NCBI GenBank assembly: GCA_903873905.1
Contig: CAIQQJ010000111.1
Location: forward strand, 1 to 48,349
DNA: 48,349 nucleotides
Direction: 5' to 3'
Origin: an uncultured Flavobacteriales bacterium
GTDB lineage: Bacteria; Bacteroidota; Bacteroidia; Palsa-965
Each line of letters starts with the position of its first letter. The stretch's first letter is position 1. Below the pieces are notes generated by a model. The model was not told the DNA's origin, searched no databases, and was given only the letters and a program-made list of their open reading frames with translations. Below are positions 8,131 through 17,700 of this stretch, piece by piece. The position numbers and the translations under genes are program-made.

Positions 8131-10961
8131 TGAATCGCTTTCCCGTAGAAATCATTTGCAATTAATTCCTCCAAGGTTTTTCTTTCACCTTTATAAGTGG
8201 CTGTGATCCATGAATCTTTTATTCCCTTTGCAATACATTGCTGACGGAAAACTTCTGCCTCACGAATGGTTTTGAATTCATGCAAGGTGAAACGTGTGAT
8301 ACCATCTGGGTAAGGAAGAATTTTAGCTGGACCATATTCCTTCAATTGAGCATATTTGAAATTTTCAGGATGACGGTAGGCGCCAATTTGCACTGTATAC
8401 ACAATGCCATCAGCACAATGGTTTCCTGTGACACCGAGGAATTTCTGATAAACAGCATTATCATTCAACGATTTTCCTTTGAAATACGCTAGATCAAGTG
8501 CGTTGCTATTACATGGAATATCAGCAAAAAATTCAGGAACGGTTTTTCTTACTCCGAAATAGAACACAGTAACTAGAGCTTTTGCTGCAACTGAATCACT
8601 TTTAACTAATTCACTTCTAAAATCTTCAGATTCTTTTAAGGTATTCCATGGTCCTAGATAATAACGGATGGTTCCATCGGCATAAGCTTTACGTTCAATT
8701 TTTCCATATTTCGCGAAATAGGCCAACCTAAAATCATTGGTATCCTTGACAGATGCGATTTCCAATTTATAGGTCAATCCTTCAGCTTGAAATGATCCAT
8801 AATCATTAACTATTTTATTATAGCCATAATTGGTTCCAATAGTGGTTAACAAAGTTCCTTGCGCACTCTTCACAACACGTGTATCCTCACGCACAACGTA
8901 TCCCTTTCGTTTGTAATCGTCCGCGTATAAAGTTGGAATCGTTTTACGCACTCCATTTTGAATAACCACAACTTCTGAATTGGATGCAATAGTTGAATCA
9001 TGTTTGGCAATTCGCGTCCGATACAATTCAGCGTCAAGAATAGTCTTAAAAGGTCCTACAGAATATCGAATATATCCCTCAGGTGTTACTTCTCTTTTGA
9101 TAGCTCCCAAATCGGAAACTTTTGTTGAATCAAAATCTTTTGGATTTTCATAGGTTCCAAGCTCCACAGTAAAAGTCTTTGAAGAATCACTATCATAACC
9201 ATATTTCTTCAAAACCTGTTTATAAATTCGTTGTTCATAAACCTGATCATTTTGTTCCGAATGAATTTGATTTAATTGTCTGTTAAGTTTCATCTGCAAA
9301 ACATCGTTAGAATCCTGAACCATTGGTTGAACACGATGCGTAGAATCTCCCTTCTCTGTTGTTCCAGATACAGTAGTGAAATTGTAATCCTTATTCACTT
9401 GAACGTAGGTGTCGATTCCTTTTACATTCACATATTCAAAATAAGGTGCGGAGCCTTCCACTTCAATTGCAACCTTATAGCTATTTCCAGGACTTAATGC
9501 AATCATGTATTTCCCTGAAGAACCATTGGAATGGTAAACACCATAACTTTTTCCAGTTAAAGAATCAGTAACAGAAACTTTTGCACTAACAGGATTGCCG
9601 TCGATTGTCACAAAACCCACTACAAGTGCAAGAATTGGCGGTTCTCCTTGAAAACCTGGCGCCACTACATAAATATCCTGCCCTCCTTTTCCACCTTTTC
9701 GATCAGAAGAAAAATACCCCGTTGCACCATCAGCTGTTATAGTGTAAAACCGTTCATTGGATGGCGTATTAATAGGATAACCCAAATTTTGTGGCTCTTT
9801 CCAAGAACCATTTTTTAATGTAGTATAGAAAAGGTCATATCCTCCCATACTATTATGTCCTTCAGAACTGAAAAATAAATTTATTCCATCCGGATGAATA
9901 TAGGGTGAGTCATCATTATAAGCAGTATTAATTCCAGGTCCAATATTTTCCGCAGGCCCCCAGGTTCCATCGGCCATTCTATGTGACAAATAAATATCCC
10001 TTCCACCAAAACCACCAGGACGATCACTTGCAAAATATAAAATTTGTCCATCACTAGAAAGAGAACAACTTCCCTCCCAATATTTCTTTGTATTGATGTT
10101 TGAACCTAAACGTTCAGGTGTTGACCATGTTTCTCCTTGAAGTGTACTTTGAAAAATATCACCACCATCTTTCTTTGTACTCTTGAAAATGAACAGAATT
10201 TGTCCATCGTTAGAAAGTGCAACAGTTGCATCATGACCTTTAGTATTGATATTATCACTAATAGGTTCAGGATTTTGCCAATGATCACCAACCCGATCTG
10301 AAACCATTATATCTTCATAATACTGGCCAGAAGAATCCGGATTGAATTTAGGGCCTTCCAAGCCGCCTGTACTTCTACTTCCACTGTAAGTGAAAATGAT
10401 ACGACTTTCATCAATTGTAATTAAAGGAACATATTCAGAATTTTCTGTATTAATAGGATCGCCTATATTTTTCAACTCCACCTCTGTCGTGTCTTTGCAA
10501 AGAACTTTTCCATTATTGCAATATTCTATATAACGATTGACTTCCCTTTTTTCATTCTCATCCAATTTTTCTTTTAGCAATGCTTTGTTGAATTCCAAAA
10601 TAGCTTTGTCAAAAAGATAATTCAAATGATACGCTCTTCCGAGATAATAATCAATCTTTTCAATGGAAGGATCAAGTTTCTGCGCTCGTTCCAATTGAAC
10701 AATCGCCAATTCCTTTTCATCGTTTTTATAGAGATAACAAATTCCGAGATGTAAATGAAAATAAGAATCATCCGGATGTGCTTCACTTAATTTCTTGTAG
10801 AAAGGAATAGCACGGAGATAATTTCCGTCTGCAAAATAAAACTCAGCATCCTCTAACCAACTGTCCTGTTGCTCTTCTTGTTTTTTAGTTTGTTTTTGAG
10901 CCACCAAAGAACCTGAAAAGCAGGACAAGGCAAGGATAAGCAAAATTGCGTTTCTCAACAT
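8127..10961 (-). CDS. TPR-PD40 envelope protein with three C-terminal SPOR-like repeats
   Basis: 944 residues from the ATG at 10961, which gives a normal signal peptide (MLRNAILLILALSCFSGSLVAQ); the frame is open 15 codons further. Residues ~30-135 are TPR repeats. About 180-430 are five PD40 blades (LSSDGQILYFASDRPGGFGG, IHPDGINLFFSSEGHNSMGG). A carboxypeptidase-regulatory-like beta domain follows at ~440-530. Three SPOR-like repeats open with FTVELGTYENP, YKLEIASVKD and YTVQIGAYRHP, each followed by ...GxIRYxxGPxxT and a KT(I/V/L) end. The front half resembles type IX secretion component PorE, but the usual OmpA domain is absent. SPOR domains bind peptidoglycan glycan strands, so they may replace it (inference). 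A shorter paralogue lies at 41634. Confidence 0.85.
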   Translation of the reverse strand: MLRNAILLILALSCFSGSLVAQKQTKKQEEQQDSWLEDAEFYFADGNYLRAIPFYKKLSEAHPDDSYFHLHLGICYLYKNDEKELAIVQLERAQKLDPSIEKIDYYLGRAYHLNYLFDKAILEFNKALLKEKLDENEKREVNRYIEYCNNGKVLCKDTTEVELKNIGDPINTENSEYVPLITIDESRIIFTYSGSRSTGGLEGPKFNPDSSGQYYEDIMVSDRVGDHWQNPEPISDNINTKGHDATVALSNDGQILFIFKSTKKDGGDIFQSTLQGETWSTPERLGSNINTKKYWEGSCSLSSDGQILYFASDRPGGFGGRDIYLSHRMADGTWGPAENIGPGINTAYNDDSPYIHPDGINLFFSSEGHNSMGGYDLFYTTLKNGSWKEPQNLGYPINTPSNERFYTITADGATGYFSSDRKGGKGGQDIYVVAPGFQGEPPILALVVGFVTIDGNPVSAKVSVTDSLTGKSYGVYHSNGSSGKYMIALSPGNSYKVAIEVEGSAPYFEYVNVKGIDTYVQVNKDYNFTTVSGTTEKGDSTHRVQPMVQDSNDVLQMKLNRQLNQIHSEQNDQVYEQRIYKQVLKKYGYDSDSSKTFTVELGTYENPKDFDSTKVSDLGAIKREVTPEGYIRYSVGPFKTILDAELYRTRIAKHDSTIASNSEVVVIQNGVRKTIPTLYADDYKRKGYVVREDTRVVKSAQGTLLTTIGTNYGYNKIVNDYGSFQAEGLTYKLEIASVKDTNDFRLAYFAKYGKIERKAYADGTIRYYLGPWNTLKESEDFRSELVKSDSVAAKALVTVFYFGVRKTVPEFFADIPCNSNALDLAYFKGKSLNDNAVYQKFLGVTGNHCADGIVYTVQIGAYRHPENFKYAQLKEYGPAKILPYPDGITRFTLHEFKTIREAEVFRQQCIAKGIKDSWITATYKGERKTLEELIANDFYGKAIQ

Positions 10962-11083
10962 TCGGCTAAAATCTAAAAAAGCAAACCAACTTAATTGAAT
11001 ACGCATTCATACTTTTTAACACTGAAAAGTTAACAAGCATACTAATCTTGCAAGACAATTCTTCATGAAAAGCTTTGTGTGCT

Positions 11084-11091
11084 TACCTTTG
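11084..11091 (+). promoter_or_regulatory. -7 promoter box candidate of the O-methyltransferase gene
   Basis: TACCTTTG fits TAnnTTTG, 57 bases before the ATG at 11148. A weaker TAATCTTG lies at 11043-11050. The choice matters because the hairpin at 11092-11111 would lie at the very 5' end of, or inside, the leader. Confidence 0.45.
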
Positions 11092-11120
11092 AGCTGATAA
11101 AATCATCAGCTATTTTTTTA
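11092..11120 (+). terminator. Terminator-like hairpin in the O-methyltransferase leader
   Basis: AGCTGAT (11092-11098) pairs with ATCAGCT (11105-11111), followed by a T-rich run (ATTTTTTTA). The upstream gene is divergent, so there is no plus-strand transcript to end here except the leader of the downstream gene. It may be an attenuator or a 5' stabilising hairpin. Confidence 0.45.
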
Positions 11121-11147
11121 TTTATTTTTTATACGAAATACACGATT

Positions 11148-11813
11148 ATGAATTTCATTGATCAAAAAATTGAAGACTATTCACTTGCATCAACATCAGT
11201 TGAACCTGATTCGCTACAAAAACTCACTCGTGAAACAAACCTGAAAACATATATGCCGAGAATGCTTTCTGGAAACTTACAAGGGAGAATTCTTAGTATG
11301 CTCAGCAAATTAATTCAACCTAAATTAATTATAGAAGTGGGAACCTTTACTGGCTATTCGGCAACATGTTTGGCAGAAGGATTGGCTCAAGGTGGGAAGC
11401 TAATTACCTATGAAATCAACGATGAAGTTGCTGTACTTGCACAGAAACATTTTGAATCAGCTGGGATCAGTGATGTAGTGGAAATAAAAATTGGAGATGC
11501 TACAGATTTGCTAAAAAAAATAGATGAGGAGATTGATTTGATCTTTATAGATGCGGATAAAGTGAATTATTCCAAATATTGGAAAATCCTTTTTCCAAAA
11601 CTCCGACCTGGTGGAATAATTATAGCAGATAATGTTTTGTGGAGCGGAAAAGTTCTTGATCCCGAAAACCAACAAGACGAAGAAACGCAAGGATTAATTG
11701 CTTTCACTAAAAATGCTCTTGCAGAGAAAAACGCCGAACAGGTTTTAATTCCCGTGCGTGATGGCTTGTTAGTAATCAGAAAAAAAAATGAGAAAATTAT
11801 TTTTCCTCTTTAA
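11148..11813 (+). CDS. Class I SAM-dependent O-methyltransferase (caffeoyl-CoA OMT-like)
   Basis: 221 residues from ATG 11148; the upstream TTG-type extension to 11079 would run through a hairpin. The Rossmann core is clear: IIEVGTFTGYSATCLAEGL (SAM-binding motif I, ~residue 65), GKLITYEINDEVAVLAQKHF (acidic SAM ribose contact) and LIFIDADKVNYSKYW. GGIIIADNVLWSGKV adds the divalent-metal Asp and Asn of the cation-dependent OMT family. The bacterial members methylate catechol-like or unknown hydroxyls, so the substrate is undetermined. Its 3' end overlaps the convergent lipoprotein gene by 17 bp. Confidence 0.93.
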   Translation: MNFIDQKIEDYSLASTSVEPDSLQKLTRETNLKTYMPRMLSGNLQGRILSMLSKLIQPKLIIEVGTFTGYSATCLAEGLAQGGKLITYEINDEVAVLAQKHFESAGISDVVEIKIGDATDLLKKIDEEIDLIFIDADKVNYSKYWKILFPKLRPGGIIIADNVLWSGKVLDPENQQDEETQGLIAFTKNALAEKNAEQVLIPVRDGLLVIRKKNEKIIFPL

Positions 11814-12372
11814 TCTTTGCGGGCATTGGTCGATTTCTATCGCCAACAATAAAACCAACAAAACCTACTAGGGGAAATCCGCCAAGAAAAATTAATGCAA
11901 GACCGATTAAAATTGCCCACCAAATTCCGGCGAAAATTCCCATTACAAAAACAATACCGCCAAGAATAATTAGTGTTAGGAATAATACAATAAGCATGAA
12001 GATTAAAAACCCTTCTCCAATTCTTTTTTCTTTCTGATTTTTATGCAATTGGTTTGTGCTGACTTTTTTTAGGGCAATATGTTTTTTTTCTTTGATTGCA
12101 TTTTTTGTATTGAACTTATTTTCACTGCCTTTTTGTTCCAATGATTCTATTTTCAAAATTGGATTTTCAGAAACAAAAGAATCATATTTTTGAAATTCAT
12201 TGGCATTTATTTGATTTTCCTTTTGCGACCGTTGTGATTTGTATTTAATTTCCAATGGCGCAACAAACCCTGTAGCAGGAACTTTTTTTAATTTGGAATA
12301 ATGCACATGCTGAAAATCCGAACAGGCCGAGAAGAAAATTATTGGAAACAAGAAACAAAATAGTTTTTTCAT
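11797..12372 (-). CDS. Lipoprotein with C-terminal transmembrane segments
   Basis: 191 residues. The lipobox is clear (MKKLFCFLFPIIFFSACSDF, Cys 17). Residues ~25-115 form a Lys/Gln/Asn-rich, probably disordered linker. Residues ~120-175 contain two to three hydrophobic helices (FLIFMLIVLFLTLIILGGIV and GIWWAILIGLALIFLGG). A lipidated N-terminus plus transmembrane helices is unusual and suggests inner-membrane residence. It is translationally coupled to mtgA by a 4-bp overlap. No function is recognised. Confidence 0.75.
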   Translation of the reverse strand: MKKLFCFLFPIIFFSACSDFQHVHYSKLKKVPATGFVAPLEIKYKSQRSQKENQINANEFQKYDSFVSENPILKIESLEQKGSENKFNTKNAIKEKKHIALKKVSTNQLHKNQKEKRIGEGFLIFMLIVLFLTLIILGGIVFVMGIFAGIWWAILIGLALIFLGGFPLVGFVGFIVGDRNRPMPAKIKEEK

Positions 12373-13133
12373 TTGGTGTTTTCCAATTGCGAATGGTCTT
12401 TTGATTTTTTGATATTATTTTTTACTTCTTCTTTTTCTTCGGATGGAAATTTTAAAATGCCTCCGTAATTTCTCATTTGTCCTAACGCCCAGTTTTGACG
12501 TTTTATTAAATACGCGGAAGGTTTTCCTGCATTGAATTTAATTGGATTGGGAAGAACAACTGCCAAACGTGCAGATTCAACAACCGATAATTCCGCTGCG
12601 TGCTTGTGAAAAAAATGTTGTGCCGCCGCTTCACATCCATAAATACCATCTCCAAATTCAATGCTATTCAAATAAACTTCAAGAATATGTTTTTTGCTCC
12701 AGCCAATTTCTATTAATACTGTAAACCAAGCTTCAAATCCTTTCCGAATGTAAGTGCTACTTGGCCACAAGAAAACATTTTTTGCCGTTTGCTGAGATAT
12801 TGTGCTTGCACCACGATTGCGCTCGCCGTCTTCCGCATCCTTCATGGCTTTTTGAATTTCCTCAAAATCAAAACCATGATGCGTGAGAAAACGTTGGTCT
12901 TCACAACAAACCACAGCGAGTTTTAAATTATTTGGAATTTCATCTTCCTTAATCCATTTATGATCAATCCGAACATTTCCACTTCCCACGTTTTGAATGC
13001 ACCTCAAAAACATCAAAGGTGTATAGGAAACAGGTAGCCATCTTAACGTAAGAACAAGGAGGAAACTGAAAAGCACAAAGAAAACTCCGGCTCTCAATGA
13101 AAAGTTCCAACAAAGCAGGAGAAATGATTTCAT
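12369..13133 (-). CDS. mtgA: Monofunctional biosynthetic peptidoglycan transglycosylase
   Basis: 254 residues, the normal length for MtgA, which polymerises lipid II into glycan strands in the periplasm. There is one N-terminal membrane anchor (~residues 10-32). GT51 motifs are present: CCEDQRFLTHHGFD with the catalytic Glu, RGASTISQQTAKNVFLWP, EIGWSKKHILEVYLNSIEFG with the second catalytic Glu region, and GIYGCEAAAQHFFHK. No transpeptidase domain follows. It overlaps the downstream lipoprotein gene by 4 bp and is divergent from the histidine kinase. Confidence 0.96.
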   Translation of the reverse strand: MKSFLLLCWNFSLRAGVFFVLFSFLLVLTLRWLPVSYTPLMFLRCIQNVGSGNVRIDHKWIKEDEIPNNLKLAVVCCEDQRFLTHHGFDFEEIQKAMKDAEDGERNRGASTISQQTAKNVFLWPSSTYIRKGFEAWFTVLIEIGWSKKHILEVYLNSIEFGDGIYGCEAAAQHFFHKHAAELSVVESARLAVVLPNPIKFNAGKPSAYLIKRQNWALGQMRNYGGILKFPSEEKEEVKNNIKKSKDHSQLENTK

Positions 13134-13197
13134 ATGGACAAAAATAAAACGAAAAGGGATGCAAGTCGGAAACTATTATGTAAAATTGTAAACCCCT

Positions 13198-14451
13198 ATG
13201 CGCAATTTCCAGAAGAATACATTTCAGAAAATGCTTTTATATGGATCATCTCCAGAAATGAATCACTGGGAAGTCCGAAGAATTCGCTTGCTGAATCTTT
13301 TCTATTTTGTTTCAAATATTTCCTTTTTGATAGGCATCATCGAAACCTATCTAGTGGAGGGAACCCAAAATGGTAATTTGATAGTCGAGCTCGCGCTCAC
13401 CTTTCAAATAGGCTTGGTATTGTTATTTTTAAGAAAAACGAAATGGGCAGAATTCTATTTTCTATTGATGATAAATTTTACACTGTTCATTTTTGAAAAC
13501 CTCTATGGTCCAGAAGGTGGTACCTATCTCTACTATTTCCCATTTTTTCTCATGGTTGCCTTTTTGGTTGATTTCCGAAAATTGTGGCACGCTTTGCTGC
13601 ATATTACAATTTCGATGTCCTTTATTTTCATTGGAATTATTTTAAGACACCAATTCTTATACAAGGTATTCTCACAAGATATCCTGCTTGCCTCCTTTAA
13701 TTCAAGTTTTATAATCTCCTCCTTGGTCACGGCATTTGTTGCCTTCATCATTGGAAGAATGAGTTATGATCAATATCTCCAATTTCGCGCAAGAATTGAG
13801 GAGCGACAAGCCAACGAAGAACAGATGAAAAATTCAATTCGTGAAAAGGAAACGTTGCTTGCAGAAGTACATCATCGGGTAAAAAATAATCTTTCTGTTA
13901 TAACCAGTCTGCTCAATTTACAAATGAATCAGGTTGACAATGATTACACCCGTGATGTTCTCCGTGAATGCAGAAATCGCGTTTCTTCCATGGCTTTGAT
14001 TCACCAAAAACTTTACAAAAATTTGAATATTGAACAAATTGATTTTGGATCTTATGCAGCAGAATTAGTACAAGAAATAAAAAGTTCATACAGAGGAGAT
14101 ATGCCAAACTCCATTCAAGTGGTGTTAGATGTCGAACACATCGCCTTGTCATTAACAAAGGCTGTACCCTGTGGATTGATTCTCAATGAACTTTTAAGTA
14201 ATTGTTATAAGCACGCGTTTCCTCAAAAAAAAGAAGGGGAAATTTTCATTCGTTTCAAAAAACACAATGCTGAATGCGAAATGGAAGTCGAGGATAATGG
14301 CGTTGGTTTGTCGACCGATTTTCTAATTGAAAAACAGGACACTTTAGGAATGACAATTATTCAATCTCTAACCGAGCAAATTGACGGGCAAATAAAAGTC
14401 TCTAAAAATGAAGGAAAGGGTACAATTGTAAAGATTACCTTCCTTTCCTAA
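13198..14451 (+). CDS. Membrane sensor histidine kinase (HisKA_2 type)
   Basis: 417 residues. About six hydrophobic segments span residues 35-190 with little extracytoplasmic loop, so sensing is probably within the membrane. A short coiled linker (RARIEERQANEEQMKNSIRE) leads to the HisKA_2 dimerisation box ETLLAEVHHRVKNNLSVITS, where the second His (~residue 226) is the likely phosphoacceptor. The ATPase has its N box (LILNELLSNCYKHAF), G1 (EDNGVGL), G2-like LGMTII and GKGT. The partner regulator is not in the window. ATGs at 13231 and 13258 are alternative starts. A terminator follows at 14546. Confidence 0.92.
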   Translation: MRNFQKNTFQKMLLYGSSPEMNHWEVRRIRLLNLFYFVSNISFLIGIIETYLVEGTQNGNLIVELALTFQIGLVLLFLRKTKWAEFYFLLMINFTLFIFENLYGPEGGTYLYYFPFFLMVAFLVDFRKLWHALLHITISMSFIFIGIILRHQFLYKVFSQDILLASFNSSFIISSLVTAFVAFIIGRMSYDQYLQFRARIEERQANEEQMKNSIREKETLLAEVHHRVKNNLSVITSLLNLQMNQVDNDYTRDVLRECRNRVSSMALIHQKLYKNLNIEQIDFGSYAAELVQEIKSSYRGDMPNSIQVVLDVEHIALSLTKAVPCGLILNELLSNCYKHAFPQKKEGEIFIRFKKHNAECEMEVEDNGVGLSTDFLIEKQDTLGMTIIQSLTEQIDGQIKVSKNEGKGTIVKITFLS

Positions 14452-14545
14452 TGATCGACACACTCACAATATGTTCTTTTTCAAACCATTACTCAGGTTC
14501 ATTATTTCAAAATGAACTATAAAAGAATTTTACTTTAAGGTTTTC

Positions 14546-14574
14546 AAAGACGTCCTATTAAGGAGTCTTTTTTT
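14546..14574 (+). terminator. Intrinsic terminator after the histidine kinase gene
   Basis: Stem AAAGAC-(G bulge)-TCCT / AGGA-GTCTTT with an ATTA loop (14546-14570), then a run of T. It lies 95 bp after the kinase stop. The remaining 14575-14729 is AT-rich leader of the next gene, with no exact TAnnTTTG box. Confidence 0.75.
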
Positions 14575-14729
14575 GTATCTTTCCAAAGGCATTATACTTC
14601 AAACAATTCTGTTCCATATTTTACAGGTGGCGTTTGTAAAAACATTCTCCACTTAAGTTGTGCACAGTAATTTTTTTTTGAGTATTTGGAAATTCATTTT
14701 TTGATAAATAATTCACTAGTTAAATAATT

Positions 14730-17700
14730 ATGAAAAAGAAAATTCTTTTACCCCTCCTAATTGCAGTGATAGGAATTTCCATTCCGTCTTTTTCACAACA
14801 AAAATCAGTTATTAATAATCCCGATGTACCAGGTGCAAGCGGATATCCTGGAACAAACTCTTCCATTGCTCGAAACACCAACGGGAATCCAACACCACAA
14901 AATGGAAGTGGAACTTTAGGGAATTATTATTCCCTCACAAAATGCGGATTAAATTATGCCACCGCTTCTCAAGTATTAGGACAACGTTTACCTCAACCGG
15001 GAGTTCCTCAACCTGCTCCATTTACAATCAGTGGTGTTCCTGTTGGCCCTTGCGTTACCATAGAAAAAGCATTGTTGTATTGCGATGCATCTGGAAATGG
15101 TGCAGCAATGACAGCCACCGTCAATGGTCCTTTGGGATCGGCTAATTACCCAATGTCAATCATTGGAAGTGGAGCCGACAAATGCTGGGGTTATTCAGGA
15201 TCTTATTCTTATCGCGCTGATGTGACCGCTTCCGTTAATGGAAATGGAACTTATAATGTGAGTGGACTTCTCACAAGTCCCCCTTCAAGTGGAAATGACG
15301 TTGATGGTGCAACACTCATTGTAGTCTGGAGTGATGGATCACAATCCTATCAAGGCACAATTCAACTTGATGATGGATGTATTGAGGTAAGTGGAGGTGT
15401 CGCAAATTACAACATGACCTACCCTGCAATTTGTGGAGCACCTACAAATGGACAAGCTTTTTTCTGCGTTGGTGATATTCAAATGAATCCATCTTCATGG
15501 TCGGCAAATAGTACTTCATGCCCATTAATATATTCTTGGTGGAATTATGTAACAACAGCAAGTACCTATGCAGTTAGCCAAACAACCTCAAATTTCAATG
15601 TTAACTCCAGTGGGGATTGTTTCAATTTGCTAATGGCAGGGGTGTATTATCAGACAACTTGTTTAGCTTGTGTTTCCTCTTCGCTAGTATTAGCAACAGC
15701 ATCTACCGGGGCAACCTGCTCAGCTTGTAATGGAACAGCCACAGTCAACGTTACCTCGGGATCAGGTCCATTCACCTATTCATGGTCACCTTCTGGTGGA
15801 ACAGGTGCGACTGCAACTTCATTATGTGCGGGAACATATACTGTAGCTGTTAATTCACCATGCGGTACAACTACAACAACAATTGTCGTACCGGTAATAC
15901 CAAGCACGTTAGCTGTTTCTAGTTTATCCCAAACTAATGTCTCTTGTAACATTGGATGTGATGGAACTGCTGCCGTTTCGGTTACAGGAGGAACAGCACC
16001 GTTCATATATGCATGGACACCATCAGGAGGCAATGCATCTTCTGCAACAGGTTTGTGTTTGGGTAGTTACACCTGTACTGTGACTGACGCAAGTGCATGT
16101 ACACAAACTCACGTATTTGCTATAACTCAGCCAAATTCACTAATAACCACAGCATCCCAAACAAACGCTACTTGCAATAGTGGATGTGATGGGACAGCAA
16201 CTTGCACTGTTACAGGAGGGACTCCAGGCTATACTTATTCATGGGCACCAAGTGGTGGAACTGCAGCAACAGCTTCTGGATTGTGTTTCGGAACTTATAC
16301 TTGCACTGTTGTTGATGCAAACAATTGTACAACAACACAAACATTCTCAATCACCCAGTCAACAGCATTAATCGCTACTCCATCACAAGGAACAATTTCA
16401 TGTAACGGAGGAACAACAACGGCATCAGTGGTAGCAGCGGGAGGAACGGGGCCTTATACCTATGCATGGACACCATCAGGTGGAACGGGTGCAACAACAA
16501 CCGCCATTGTAACCGGTTCTTATACCTGTACCATTACAGATTCTCATGGTTGTACTACAACACAATCATTTTTAATTACGCAACCAACCGTGCTCACTTC
16601 AACTTCATCTCAAGGAACTATTTCTTGCAATGGAGGAACAACAACAGCTTCAGTTGTTGGAACTGGAGGAACAGGACCATATACTTATTCTTGGACACCA
16701 GCAGGTGGAACGGGAGCAACCTCAACTGCCATCATTGCAGGAACCTACACTTGCACAATTACTGATTTCCATGGTTGTATTACAACACAATCTTTTACAA
16801 TTACCCAACCAACAGCTGTCGGAGCCACATCAACACATGGAACAATTGCATGCAACGGAGGAACTTCAACAGCTTCCGTAACTGCTTCTGGCGGAACAGG
16901 ACCATATGCATATACTTGGACGCCTTCTGGTGGAACGGGATCAACATCTGCCGCCATTGCTGCTGGTACATACACTTGTACAATTACAGATTCGCACGGT
17001 TGTATCACAACACAAACAGTAACCCTCACCCAGCCTAGTGCATTAGTTGCAACAACTGTAGGAGACTCTGCATGCCTGGGTTCATCTACTCAAATTTCAG
17101 CAAATGCCAGTGGTGGTGTTGGTCCTTATACATATGCTTGGTCAAATGGACCAACTGGGCAATCTCAAATTGTAACATTAAACACTAGTACCAATTTCAC
17201 CGTAACCATAACAGATGCACATGGATGTACAACAACTGGAACATCAAGTGTTACAGTTAATCCAATTCCAGTAGCTGCAATCACTTCCAATTCTAACAAT
17301 GGAATTTATGTGTACTCACCATCAACACAATTATGCTTCTATGGGCCAACTGTAGGAATAACAACTTGGAATTGGACGCTTCAATCGGGAACTTCAAACG
17401 TGCAAGATCCTTGTGTGAATATTTTACCTTCAGATACAGGATCATTTTGCGCTCAACTTATTGTGCAAAATATTCATGGTTGTTCAGACACGGCGAATAC
17501 CTGTGTTGAAATTTTGGACATTTCCTTTTCTATTCCAAACGTTTTCACCCCAAATGGAGATAATAATAACGATGCCTTTGTCATTACGAATGTCGGAATG
17601 AAAACATTGCATTGCATGATTTATGATCGTTGGGGTGTTTTGGTTTATGAGTGGAATTCTCCTTTAGGTTATTGGGATGGTATGACAAAAAGCGGCCAAC

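Noticed and set aside
14452-14729. tRNA or small RNA gene in the largest leader region
   Set aside because: No cloverleaf or conserved tRNA boxes; only the terminator after the kinase is recognisable.
16466-17038. Several overlapping open frames within the SprB-repeat gene
   Set aside because: Low-complexity repeats leave all frames open; only the long frame has a signal peptide and a recognisable end domain.
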